A DNA stretch of 64,000 bases. It comes from Zygnema circumcarinatum. Taxonomy: Eukaryota; Streptophyta; Zygnematophyceae; Zygnematales; Zygnemataceae. Of this stretch, positions 43,815-55,398 are shown piece by piece (the first letter of the stretch is position 1; each line of letters begins with the position of its first letter). Below the pieces are notes generated by a model, which was not told where the DNA came from, did no database searches, and saw nothing but the letters and a program-made list of their open reading frames with translations. Location: the NCBI GenBank assembly GCA_037447605.1, contig CM074808.1, forward strand, positions 823,665-887,664. The letters run 5' to 3'. Both the position numbers and the translations under genes were made by a program.

Positions 43815-45398
43815 ATGGCGTTTCAAACGCCTCGACCTGTTGCTTACCGCGCGGATGAAAACAATGGCGGTCCTTATTCAGGTCAGGATGGAGAAGTCAC
43901 TTCCATGATATTCACATATTTGCCTTCTTGTATCGACTGCCAAAACGAGCACCCTTTTAAATGTTTTTGTTTGTGTTTTTCGATTTATTCTGTTAGATGC
44001 TGCCTGTTCAGATGGGAGCACGTGTATGGTTCCTGTGTGTTACCCTTTAGACGAAACATGTGGTGACCTTTCGTTTTGATTGTGCAGGAAGCGTCACAAA
44101 GAAAGCGCTATCACGAACTTTCGCACTTCAAGGACTTTCTGCTGATGTGCCCCGGAAGACACTTTCGAACATAACGAACCTTGCACATCCCAGTCCATCG
44201 AGCACACAGAAAGACGTTACCAAGTCAGGGCCTCTTAAACAGAGGACTGTTTTGCGGAACATCACAAATGAGAATGTGCCAAGCAAGGCTGTCCCTGTGG
44301 CCCCGGCCAAGAGAGATGCTTTTGGCCAGCCCACCGAAGCAAAAAAGAAGAGCAGAAAGCATACTTCCAGGGTGAAGGACACAAACGATCACCTGAAATT
44401 GGCGAACAAGGAAGCTATCCTTCAAGAAAAGGCCGAAGCATATGCTGCAGAGGGAATCGAGTACGTGCACTTCAGCGGCAGGCAAGCGGAGGACTTAAGG
44501 GCAGCGGAGGCCGACGCAGGTCTTATACCTTATTTCACTCATCTTCGCTTAACTGGATGTTGGCTCATAAACAAGCATGATTACGGTTGACTTGGTTTTA
44601 ATTTTTCACCACGTGGTATTCAATCAGTATGGATTGTGAATTGGGAGCGCTTTCTATGCGCACTTTTATTCTGTATCTTTTGTGTAAGTTTTTTGGTAGC
44701 ATCTGCTTCTAAAAATGGAGGCGCACTCTTTACGCCCACTCAGAGATACCTTTTCTGTTTGCAGAGGTGGAGGCCATGGCAGCTGTAGCTCTGTCATTCA
44801 GGACAGATCTTCCGCGAGTACTGGTACCAAGTAGCGAGGTCAGAGGCCTATCTTGCCATTCATTTCTCATACGAATCCTATCAATTAGTCGAGTCTTGCA
44901 TCACCATATCAAGCAATTCGGGTAGCTTTAACCTTAAACGTCCTGTCAGAATCTTTCAGCAATGGGACAAACTATGGCTATGTCTGCCTGTTTAGGGCGT
45001 GCTTCGAGAAAAGGTGAAGCCTGTGTGCTCCTCCCATGGTCGTCGGCTCTCTCCTGCCTAACAATTCCACAATCTTTCCAAATGTGCAGCTCTCTCCAAT
45101 AGTCTCCGCGCTTCTGGCATTGGAGGAACTCCCACCCAGCCCTCGAGGTAGTGAGCAACTTTGCTGAGCCTCTCAGCCTCTGCTCAACTGCGGATACTTT
45201 CCTGCTTTCTGACGAATGGGAGCTCGCAATGACTTGCATCAGAAGAGCTGCTTGCGGACTGATGTCTCTGCCTCACAATTGCGTGCAGTCCCGTCTCCGC
45301 CAAGACATAGCGCGCGGTTCTCAGACGTGGAAGCCATTGATTTGGACGACCTTGCGAGTCTCCTTGAATGCGACTGCACGGAGCTCCTCGCTTGTTGA
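43815..45398 (+). CDS. PANS1: Securin-like protein of the PATRONUS type
   Basis: Five exons: 43815-43881, 44088-44519, 44765-44838, 45090-45147 and 45289-45398, 246 residues. The N-terminus MAFQTPRPVAYRADENNGG contains a DEN box, the APC/C degron described in Arabidopsis PATRONUS1. Two destruction-box-like motifs follow: RKTLSNITN and RTVLRNITN. A basic KKKSRKHTSR region and a helical EYVHFSGRQAEDL segment come next. The C-terminal part, LPPSPRVPSPPRHS, closely resembles the PPSPVKMPSPP motif of animal securin, and the end is acidic (IDLDDLASLLE). Securins hold separase inactive until the APC/C destroys them at anaphase; PATRONUS proteins do this in plants. Primary sequences of this family are highly divergent, so motif order is the main evidence. 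It is convergent with the calcium pump gene downstream. Confidence 0.75.
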
Positions 45399-46366
45399 CA
45401 GGCACGAGGCATCATCATTCCTGATACTGAAGATTGGAGACTGGCGGACGCAGATCCGTGGCACACTCCTGCGGGCACACTTCTGGTGTTCAAATTTTGC
45501 TCCGATATTTTGTTCCTGTGCTTGGACGCCCTCTGCCTAAAGCCGGCGCAGCTTTTTGCCACGCCCAAGGGCTCTTCTCGAAGGCGAAAGGCACAATTGT
45601 TGCGGGGATATCACCGAGAATGTTGCTCTTTGGAGAGGTCGTTCGCCGTTCTTACTTCTGTACATAACATGTGTAGTTTAGTAGTTTACTGGACGAGTTT
45701 TCTTATATTACAGTTTACCTACACGCGAACATCGCGCAGAGCATGATGTGAACTTCCATAGTTGTGCTTCCTAGCAGAAAATGACTTCACTGCGTTTTTA
45801 GCAAGCAGCTCATTTCGTATGCAATGAACAACGCACTGCCAAATGTATTATCTGTACCTTTATTCTCGTTTCCCCTTTTTTCTTCTTTTAAAGGACGGAA
45901 TCCAACTAAGGAAAATAAATCGGCTTCATTTGTATGTCTTGCAGAATGGCAGTGCAGGCTTTTGGATGATTTGACCTGTCTGTTTTTATTTTTGCATCCA
46001 TTTTTACACCCTTCCACTGTAGCAGAAACCCACTGGGGACGAGGGGCCACATCGAACGACAAGGACGGAGAAGGAGGAGATGAGCGAAGGATGTGTGCGA
46101 GGGAAAGAAGTGAGACAGGGAGATGAAGACATGCGACGAACTGCGGCATTGCATGGCCACCCCTCCATCCTCGACAAGCAGATAAAGCAAGCAACCCTAA
46201 AAGGGCCATCGTTGTACTGTATGATGGTGATTTTTTTTTTTTTTTTTTGAGAAAGAGCGATAATAAACAAGCAGCCATCACACAGGCGTACGGAAAATGG
46301 ACAACGTGGTTCCAAATCTGCTCTGAACATCAACTTTTGTTTCTTCATGCCAGGGAATGCAGAAGC
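45399..46366. other. Spacer between convergent securin and calcium-pump genes
   Basis: Probably the 3' untranslated regions of both genes. An A/T tract (T18) at about 46231 lies near the pump's 3' end. No gene seen. Confidence 0.6.
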
Positions 46367-49300
46367 CTAGCTGCGCCTTGTACGGGTAAAGAATTTGCGC
46401 CCTAGAAACTTCAGTCCCTCATCGATAAGAATGACCGGAGCGGACACCGCCACTATGAGGCCCCACTCATCCAAGTTGAGAGGTACGACTCCAAAGGCCT
46501 CTGACAGGGGAGTATACAATATAGCACAATGCAGTCCCATGGAAACAGTGATGGCTAAAAGGAGCCACTTGTTCGACCAAGGAGGAGTGTGTAGCAGGCT
46601 GTTATTTTCAGAGAGGGCATTCAGAGCGTTGAACATTTCAATCACGACAAGAGTGGACATAGCAAGTGTGGAGGCTTTTACTTTACCCACTGAGAAATAG
46701 TCACAGGGATCGGTGAAAGAGATGGTCTGCGACCCTGCAGTGTATGGAGTGGGGTGGAAATCGAGCCATAAGGGGCACTCTCCCCAGTGAGTGAGCTGCT
46801 GCAGGCTGACTGCTGTATGGCCGTCCCTTAGTGTGAACCCGAGGAATGAGTCTGAATGTAAGTACCATGCAGCGAAGACTCCCACGGTTGCAAGGCCCAC
46901 ATACGACCCAACGACGAAGTAACGGAAGAACACCCATGGAGTGATGAGGCTCTCCCCCGATTCTCGAGGCGGCCTTTCCATGACGTCTGTGTCTGGAGGG
47001 TTGAATCCCAAAGCTGTCGCAGGAGCGCCATCTGTGACAAGATTAACCCACAGAAGCTGCACTGGAATGAGGCCCTGTGGGAACCCCAGCAGCGCCGTAA
47101 GGAATATGGACACTACTTCACCAATGTTGGAAGAGATTAGGTATCGAATAAATGCTTTCATATTGTCGTAGATGGAGCGCCCTTCTTTCACAGCATGCAC
47201 TATTGTGGCAAAGTCATCGTCAGTCAAGATCATGTCTGCCGCCTCCTTCGCCACCTGCACCCAGAATCACGCATCACGAATTGTCAATTCTCTGAGGAGA
47301 GGAAAACCCACTAAGCGATCTACGTCAAGGACAAATCTATTGGTCGAATCCTCTCTGCAAATGTCACTCCTGCGGAGTCTACGCTAAAAGCTTTCCTGCT
47401 TAGGAGGTCGTCCTACCTCTGTTCCAGTGATCCCCATAGCCACACCGATGTCTGCCAGCTTCAAGGCGGGAGCATCATTTACTCCGTCTCCAGTCATGGC
47501 TACGACTTCTCCTCCCCTCTGCAGCATGCGCACTATCTCTTGCTTGTGTGCCGGTTCTGCTGTGGAGAAAACAAAGCCATCGCTTCCCCCAGTTTTCGAC
47601 TTTGACAAGAGAATGTTCTGCCGGTCGGTTTCAGGTAAGCGCATGAACTCTCTGCCCACAAACGACTTGAGGTCAAGGTTTTCGTTCTCTTCAAAAAGCC
47701 CAATCTCGCGGCAAATTGCTTCTGCAGTGTTCTTGTTATCTCCAGTGATGACCATTACACGGATTCCTGCCCGTTTGCAGTCATCAATTGAAGCTTTCAC
47801 TTCTGCTCTAGGAGGGTCCTGCATTCAACATGGCTCTTGCTTTTGTTAGTTTTGCAAAACCACACAGGGCAAGACCTCAAGCCATTCATTGCTTAATCAG
47901 GCAAGCAAGCTGAAGTAGCCTTACCTGCAAACCCGCTAACCCTACAAAGGTAAGGTTGCTCTCGATATCAGCGTAGCTCTCCTGTTTGGTGAGAAGCGCA
48001 TGTGCAGAGTGGCCCTCCCCATCATATGAGCTGAGCTCCTTGAGATCGAAACGTGCAGCCAAGGCCAAAACTCGCAGTGCCCGCAAAGTCATCCTTGAAA
48101 CCTCTCGACTAATGCTTTCCCGGAGCTCCGCATTGAGAGGGACTACGATACCGTCACGCAACTGAACGGAATTGCAGCGGTCCAGTACGAATTCAGCTGC
48201 TCCCTGCAAAAGAGGCATCCCAATTGGTCTTCAAAAGCACGCATATAGAGAGATGCGACGAGAGAGATGAGAGAGAGAGATGAGAGAGGGATGAGGCCTC
48301 GACGGCGATCGATGGCGGAAGAGAGGACGATAGGACCAGGACGGCGAATGGCTGCTAATGCTCTTAAGGTACTTCTTAAAGTATGTGTGCTCACTCATTC
48401 TCAGAGTCGGGTAAGGCCAAAAATGGAGTCACTTTAGACATTAGTGCAATCACGAGGCCATTGCATCTGCGTCTGGGGATAGATAAAAAGTTCGGCATCT
48501 AGGAATGGCATCAAGTTCAAACTCACCTTACAGATGAAAACCTGCCGGATGTTTCTTAATCTACATTGATATACATTTCATTCTGAACATAATCTTTAGG
48601 GCATATATAGCTGCACATACAGGTTGTGGTATGTACTGCATATAAGTATATTGCTCACCTTTACGAAAAGACGATTTCCTTGAAGCTGATTCAGGAACCC
48701 TTGCGGTTTCACTATAACGCTCATGGACTTGCGTATTCGATCGAATTCTAAGGTGAACAGCTTTCGATTAACCTCAGCCCAATGCTGGCAGGCCCCTGCG
48801 ACCATCATCCACCATGCACAAACGTCTGAGCTCCTTCATCACCACTGGAGGTCTTTTGACTGCTATTTTGGTAAATACACAACTTAGATCAATAAGTCAT
48901 TCTGGTTAAGGACGATAGGAAGACTACAACATTAGCCAGCCAGAATTGACTGACAGCCAGATGGTCAGATGCACATGGACCTTGTGCTGCTTACCAAGAG
49001 ATGCCCGTTCAGGATCAGCTCTCCTTGCCGCTTCAATAGATCGCTGACGCTCATTATCAGGGACGCCCATTTTCTCGGCTAAAACCTGCAGCATTCACGG
49101 ATACGATACATACATTTGAACATTGCATCAGAATCGACTTGCATGCACTTCAAAAAGGGTGGACCCAGGTGCTTCTAATAAACACATCAGGCTATCGAAT
49201 AGGCTTCATCCTAAACGTGCGCTCCGCCTATGAATTGCATCACGTGGTGGTAAGCTTGACAAATCTGTCTTTATATCCAGATAGGCTGCAAATACCTTGA

Positions 49301-52300
49301 GTGCAGCCTCTGTTGGCATCCCTGTAGAGTTGTATGAGCCATTCTTGTAGACGAGGCCAGCGTCATTGCAGATTGCGCAAATCTGCGCAAATGTCTGTAG
49401 ATTGGCATTCAAAGGTGGCAGATTCTCCACTCTCCCATCTCTAGGGTTGTACGTGTTGCCCTTCACCGCATAGTTTAGCAGAGGCACATTCGTTAAACCT
49501 CCTGGAACTACAATCTCGGTTACTGACATCTGATTGGTGGTCAATGTCCCCGTTTTATCGGAGCAGATTACAGTTGTGCATCCTAGAGTCTCCACAGATG
49601 GGAGTCTCCTTACTATTGCATTCTCTTTTGCCATGCGTTGTGTGCCTAAAGCCAGACATGTGGTTATGACAGCTGGTAAGCCTTCAGGAATAGCTGCGAC
49701 GGCCAGGGCTACCGCAACCTGCAGGCAACAAAAAATGTCGGTTACTTCTACTACAGTTTTTTGGTGTTTGATCTTGGTTGCGATCCCAATGGCTTGATAG
49801 CTTTCTCTGTACATAAGCGCTTCTACAGTATAGTATAATACAGCAAACGTGAATTATCCATGTCCATCATCATGTATCACACCATGCATGTCGCCTGATA
49901 ACGAGAACTGTTGGCTGGTTATTTATTCCCCTTAACAAAAACAAGACGCAGGTATGCGCTTATCAAGCGAAAGCAATCGTCTCACCTTGAAATAATACGT
50001 TGCCTCATTCAGGTCAAAGCTGAAGGTCCCTGGGAATCCTGTACTGAAGTCCCACGAAATGTAGTATTTGTAATTGATGATCCAAACAAGCACACAAATG
50101 GCCCCCACCACTTTCGTCAAAACGTCCGAGAATTCGTCCAGCTTCCTTGCCAGAGGTGTGTCATAGCTCTCTAAAGAAGCTGTCGCTATCTGTTGCTGAA
50201 TCTTTCCAATCTCTGCACTCATTCCTATTTCCGTGACTATCCCCAAGCAGCTTCCCTGGCTCACAGTGGTCCCTGAAAATGCCATGCATTCCTTTCCTTG
50301 AAGCTCTATCTCCTCAAACTCGATCGCTTCTGTTTGCTTCAGAACTGGCTCGCTCTCTCCCGTCAAAGAGGACTGCGTAAGCCGAACTGTGCCGGACTTT
50401 AGCATCACCAACCGGAGATCGGCCGGAACTTTATCGCCAGGGCGAAGCTCCACAATATCTCCAGGCACTAGCTCCCTTGCAGGCAGTTCTGATATCTCTT
50501 GGCCGTCGCGAAGAACCCGTGCAGTCTCACACTGCATTAGCTTGAGAGCCTGCAAGTGATGGCAATAGGATACGACGTTATGTTGTGATCACTGTCTAGA
50601 GATGAAAATAACTACCAGCTTTCAAGATATAACAGAGATTCCTCTGCTCGCCGGTGCAAGGAGTTGAACGAGGCTTCATTGGTCGGTCGCAGGGCGGATT
50701 GCACTTACCGAAAACATCAGTAAAACCAAAGAGTACATTAACCTCCCAAAAAGTAACCCGTGCTATTACAGAAAGTCAATCCTTGTGGTGTCTCCAGAAC
50801 AGTTTCCGTTAATCTCATTCAACCGACCTAGGGGCTGAATTCTCGGTGTCCTGATATTCTCTCATTCACCTAGTCAAACCTTCGCCCTTCCATGTTTGGC
50901 TCAAGTAGAATCCGACGTTTACGGCATGTGGAAGTTAACGAATTTTCTTTCAGACCATGATGCTTAGCGGAGGAGGGGAAGGTTTGTCACTTGGCTTACC
51001 TCCAGTGTGCCTTCGGCGCGACTTTCTTGCCACACTCCAATTACGGCATTCAGAATAATGATGGCCAGAATTACCAAAGGTTCTGTAAATTCCTCTAGGG
51101 CCACTTGCCCACCTTCCTCTGCAGTTGTGAGCGCCAGTATGAACGAGACTAAAGCTGCCAAAATCAAAACTTTCACCAGGGCATCGTCAAACTGCTCCAG
51201 CACAAGCTCCCAGAAGTCCGTCCCTTTTGTCCTTTCTAGTTCATTCCATCCATACATTTCCCGGCGCGTCTTGACATCCTCATCTCCCAACCCTTTGCTA
51301 ATGTCAACTTCAAAATAGTCAGCAACTTGTTTGATAGTCCGTGCCCAGGCTGGAAAATGAACTTTCTCATCGTTCGTTTCAGAGAGTGAGTATTGATTTT
51401 GAAAGCTCGGATTCTGAATTGTAGACACCGCATCTGGCAGTCGGTCCTCCTGCACATGAGCTCAAAGACCTGCTCTTCATAGAGGAAGTGGAAAGCATTT
51501 CTAAAGCGACCTGTCTGATACATAGGTAGGTACTGCACAGGTTCCGAACAACATGCAGACTGTTGGTTTGCTAATCCTTCTTCAGCATACGGAGGAGGAG
51601 CCTCTAATATTTTTTGAGGTAATCAGAACAGTATGCACTGGGATTTATCAATGCGCAGTTGCAATGTAATTGTCCGATTATTATAAGGCATTCCGCATAG
51701 GAGAACTCTGAAACTTAACAAAAGTCATACATGCACTACTTTTCTGGATAGCATCTTGCGGATGTCGTTATAAAGTCTCACCGATTTTTCACCCCCCCTG
51801 GATATCCTACAGTTCCTATTCATATGAAAAAGAAAAAAATCAAAACCAGCTATCTTTTGCCTTGCCAAAACATGTAGTGTTCACAACATTCACTATCAAG
51901 CGAGGTAAAAAAAATTCCGGCACTCCCCAGATAAATCAGCAATAGCTTATATAAAATCTCACCTTCTCTGTGAACTTTTTCTTCTCCTCGTCAAGATTTC
52001 GAAGCTGCGCAGTAACTGCCACTTCTGTTGATATGCTACTGCCCTTCCTGCCACTCTCTCCATGCACCATACACTGCACTAAACCCAGATGAGATAGGAT
52101 GAAGAAAAACAGGTTGAACACGCAACAGAACGTAACAAAATGTTTGTAAGATTAACAAAGGAACCAAGGGATCACACAGTTGAGGCAAGTCCTTATCCAC
52201 CAGAAATAATGGTGAAAAATCCAAAATTCAAAAAAAAAAGCGAAGAGTAAACTTCGAAACAAGGAGGTAGACTTACAGAGAGCACGCTCTCAAAGCTCCG

Positions 52301-52549
52301 TCGACAACGTACTCCAAGAAAGCTATTTCTCCCGATTGAAAAACTATCTTCAGAGTTCGTTTGGTGCCTCAAATTTCTCACTCGGCCTACTGCTTGAACT
52401 GACGAGAAACGCGAAGCGCTCTGCCCCCGCCTCTTCCAAACCTGCCTTTCCAAACACTGAGGATCGCCCGTCGGCAGCCATGTCAGCCAGGTCCTCCGCT
52501 CCGACGCTGAGGTCGCTAAGCTGACCCCGCACAGCAGACAGGTCGCCAT
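46367..52549 (-). CDS. ECA: P2A-type calcium-transporting ATPase (ECA/SERCA-like) with N-terminal extension
   Basis: Ten minus-strand exons: 52549-52277, 52073-51963, 51449-51000, 50549-49986, 49718-49296, 49085-48995, 48795-48659, 48203-47925, 47818-47417 and 47254-46367; phases agree and give 1,205 residues. Hallmarks include [25 protein letters not shown], the phosphorylation site [28 protein letters not shown] and [20 protein letters not shown], with paired N- and C-terminal membrane segments. The family pumps calcium (and often manganese) into the ER, Golgi or similar compartments. The pump core starts at about residue 145 ([15 protein letters not shown]), as in plant ECA1. The first two exons add about 128 residues: an Arg/Ser-rich, acid-poor start ([19 protein letters not shown]) and a charged helix ending KKKFTEK. 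These look like a plastid transit peptide. No in-frame ATG exists in the third exon, so an upstream exon is needed. The link of exons 1-2 to the pump is inferred from phase. Confidence 0.85.
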
Positions 52550-52704
52550 GGCTGCCTCCCTCCCTCCCTCCCTCCCGTAGCAGAGCGAGTAGCTGAGCAA
52601 GGTCTCAATACCTCCTTGGAGCAGCGTCAGCCTCCAAGGGCACAGCGAGGGGGCTTGCAGATGCTGACGTGTATACGGCTTCGGCCTCGGCTGTGGAAAA
52701 CCCG

Positions 52705-52712
52705 CCACGTGG
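52705..52712. promoter_or_regulatory. G-box upstream of the calcium pump
   Basis: CCACGTGG about 160 bases before the minus-strand start codon at 52549. Confidence 0.45.
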
Positions 52713-52874
52713 TGTTTTGTACCCACATGACAGTCCAGCGTGGCGCAGGGGCGGGTGGCAGCAGGAGGGCACGTCCAATTTTTTTGTCGTGAAGTTCAAG
52801 GTCGCTCGTTTGGGCGGTTTGTCGGTGGCCGTACAAGTTACGACACGTCACTAACCACCGTATGGCGCAGATCC

Positions 52875-53021
52875 GACCGTTGGATTAGACCATGGGAATG
52901 GTTGCCAACCGTCGATTGGCGACCCACCAGAGGCTAGCCAACCATTGCCAATGATTGCAACCAATTGGTTGGCGGACCATTTGGCACCAATGGTTGGCCA
53001 ATGGTCTCCAATCCAACGGTC
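52875..53021. mobile_element. 147-bp fold-back repeat (possible MITE)
   Basis: Left arm GACCGTTGGATTAGACCATGG and right arm, read in reverse complement, GACCGTTGGATTGGAGACCAT pair closely. The interior is full of CCAATGG/TTGGTTGG units. No clear target duplication was found, so a mobile origin is not proven. Confidence 0.45.
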
Positions 53022-53409
53022 AAGCCACGCTCCAAGCTCATACATTTGGCAGATAATGATGAATGTTGCGAAGGTTTGGAAGGCGACAGCGATTGCGGAT
53101 TGAAAGGAACACAAGAGGTGGATGATATCAAGCATGGAACTGTGGTTTATGTTAGATTGGTACACAAAACCAATTGCACGTCTTCCCTTGGAACCCTATC
53201 ATGTGCTGAAAGAAAGTCTAATCCTACAAGGGCTAACGCAGTCCCGAAACAACTACGTCGCAGATATGGCTAAGAAAACTTCGCACTGGTTCTGTTCCTT
53301 CACTGCAAAGAGGCATTGATATGCAAATATCCGACACTGCCAGGCATGAAGTAGAGATGTCGAGAAGGAATGCAAAACTGTGAGCAACCGTTGAACATAT
53401 AGTCAAAAG

Positions 53410-54498
53410 TTACTTGGACCACTTCTTCCAGTCGTAAAACAAATTTGTTCTTGTCCAGCCTATTGCTGCTGATAATGCCTTTTCGGTTGGCAATCCCGCT
53501 TTCTCCAAATCTTCCTTCATCTTGGCAAATGGCTCTGGTTCCAGCTGTCCCGAGTAGGAAGCGGCATATTCACGAATGACCTGCAATGTATCATGAAGCA
53601 CATGGAAGAAATCCTCAAAAGCAGAATAATAACCGCCGCCGCGACTCATTGGTCAAGTGTTTTCCTTACCTCAGGCGTGATTTCAACCTAATGCAAGTAA
53701 ATTGAAGTACATTGAGTTCGTTTGCCTTTTAGAAACAAGAGCAAATCCCATTAGTATCTAACATCACCCCACGCGAACACGACTTGCATGAACAGGACGT
53801 GCAAGTCTGATCATAAAGCTCGCATTGATTTTCCAGAATTTCAGATACTGCATTGACAAGACACAAATTTGATGCTCCTCACGAAAACCGGAATGGAACT
53901 AATGGAGTCAAGATTGAAAGGGAAACGGACCTCTGAGCAAATAGTTGCAACTTTTTCACGGCTCTCCAAGACGACTCCTTCAGCTTCCAAGAGCTTCGGA
54001 AAATCCTCACGAAACTTAGAGGCTTCCTGAAACGCGCTAAAGCAATTTGTACGAAGTTAGCAAAACTGAAAAATGCAAGCAATATTTTAGCAGAGTCTTG
54101 AACTTATGGAAACATTGAGTTGTGAAAGCATCGTGTTACAAGGGAATGCATATCGGGAATGCATATTTGGAATGTAAGTGCTAGCGATGAGCTGGTTCCA
54201 GTTCCTATCCGTGACCCTTCACCCTTCACACAGAGCTAAATGCAAACACCTGCTCTGCAAAGTCTGATAAGCTCATAGTCGGAGACGAGAAAGCCACGCT
54301 GTTCGTCGCCGCTGAAGTTCGCCATTGCAACTGGCTATGCCGACAGATGCAGTGAGAGGCGGCTGAAGAGTTTCCTTGCAACCTGGCTCCTGCGCAGAAC
54401 GACTTCGCGGCTCGAGCCTCGGAGACAGCAATGGGGCGCAGTGGACATGCCAGGGACGAGGAGCTCGCGACAATGTGCTGGGCCATGGAGGCAGCCAT
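53410..54498 (-). CDS. Small plastid-targeted protein of unknown function
   Basis: Four minus-strand exons: 54498-54250, 54026-53931, 53687-53670 (18 bases) and 53580-53410, 177 residues. The N-terminus (MAASMAQHIVASSSSLACPL) is typical of a plastid transit peptide and continues Ser/Ala/Arg-rich to about residue 75. The mature part is helical and charged: EASKFREDFPKLLEAEGVVL, then VEITPEVIREYAASYSGQLE, ending GWTRTNLFYDWKKWSK. I do not recognise the family, although the all-helical fold recalls small thylakoid-lumen proteins. Between the micro-exon and the last exon the 89-base intron contains an open stretch (YYSAFEDFFHVLHDTLQ) that joins the last exon in frame but follows a stop; alternative splicing or another start there is possible. 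The start is the first ATG of the transit-like segment. Confidence 0.55.
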
Positions 54499-54699
54499 GG
54501 CGGGCGACCAAGAGAGCTCGGGCCCGGACAAGAGGACACGTGGCCGGGACAGTGCGGGAAGAGGCGAGCGAGGGAGCGTCGTCTGGGGTTCGGAGGGACG
54601 CTGGCTGCCGTCCGATAGGATAACGGGGCGCTCAGAGCCGTTGGATCGAGCCGGGGAGGAGGAAGACACCGACGGGTCGCTCTCTAGGCGAAGAATCGT

Positions 54700-55105
54700 C
54701 GTCAAGCACCGGAATAATTGTTGGCAACTCGATGACTCATGAATGACTTCATTGAAACCTCTTCTTCCTCCTCTTTTTCTTGGTCTTTTGCGCCCTGTTC
54801 CTCGTGGTTCCCCATGATGCTGATGTTGTCCATGTACACTTGATGGCATCATCGCCATCGTGAGATCAATGCCACATCCTTTGCAAGAATCCATCCATCC
54901 TGACCAGTTCCTCGTGGTTGTTGTCCATGTACATTTGATGGCATCATCGCCATCGTGAGATCACTGCCACATCCATTCTCCTTCAAACACTGAAATACTT
55001 GTTGGAAATTTGATGACGTGTTGAACGTCACCTCCCAACTTGCGTCGGGTTTCTGGTTTCTGGTTTTTGCGACCAGTTCTTCGTAGTTCCCCATCAGGAA
55101 CATTC
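54700..55105 (-). pseudogene. Degenerate transposon-type coding remnant with a duplicated motif
   Basis: Two related stretches on the minus strand. One reads FQQVFQCLKENGCGSDLTMA, MMPSNVHGQQPRGTG; the other reads GCGIDLTMAMMPSSVHGQ, then EPRGTGRKRPRKRGG and FNEVIHESSSCQQLFRCL. They look like two copies of one ~60-residue unit (SSxxQQxFxCLK, GCGxDLTM, PSxVHGQ, PRGTG) with a basic AT-hook-like tail. The same motif is found in the elements at 6279-6560 and 22011-22172. Frames are interrupted and no terminal repeats were found. It lies between the divergent small plastid gene and the methyltransferase gene. Confidence 0.5.
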
Positions 55106-55390
55106 CATTCTTCCTTGTTTCTGGTTCGAGGGATGGATTCGGAAGCGACGCAGAAAAACAGCACTGTCGTAGCGTTGCTGCTGACGGTAGCTCGGCCGAA
55201 CAAGCGCTACATGTAAAAAATATGTAGAATTCTCACAGACCACACTCGCTGCCCCTCTCTCTCCCCCTCACGCTCTCCGCCCTAATCTCGTTTCACGGAT
55301 TTGTGCCCACAGCGAAGGGTCTCCGTACATTTTGCGTGCCCCCTCGCGCTTTCTCCCCCCGCAGCCATGGCTGCGTGGTTCAGAGGCCCG

Positions 55391-55398
55391 CCACGTGG
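55391..55398. promoter_or_regulatory. G-box in front of the methyltransferase gene
   Basis: CCACGTGG at 120 bases before the ATG at 55518; another ACACGTGG at 54535 lies antisense to the start of the divergent gene. Confidence 0.45.

Larger units (their letters stand above)
52550..53409. other. Upstream region of the calcium pump
   Basis: On the minus strand the first 30 bases are GGGAGGGAGG-rich leader, then a G-box at 52705. A 147-base fold-back repeat lies at 52875-53021. The rest (53030-53400) shows no gene and may be 3' untranslated sequence of the next minus-strand gene. Confidence 0.5.

Noticed and set aside
51470-51605. Open exon-like stretch ([32 protein letters not shown]) within the calcium-pump intron
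   Set aside because: Its phase does not fit between the upstream exons and the pump exon, and the next acceptor would leave a 20-base intron; an alternative transcript cannot be excluded.
51936-52549. Exons at 52549-51963 considered as a separate small gene
   Set aside because: They have no stop of their own, end at a good phase-0 donor, and the pump's first exon needs an upstream start; kept as part of the pump model with stated uncertainty.
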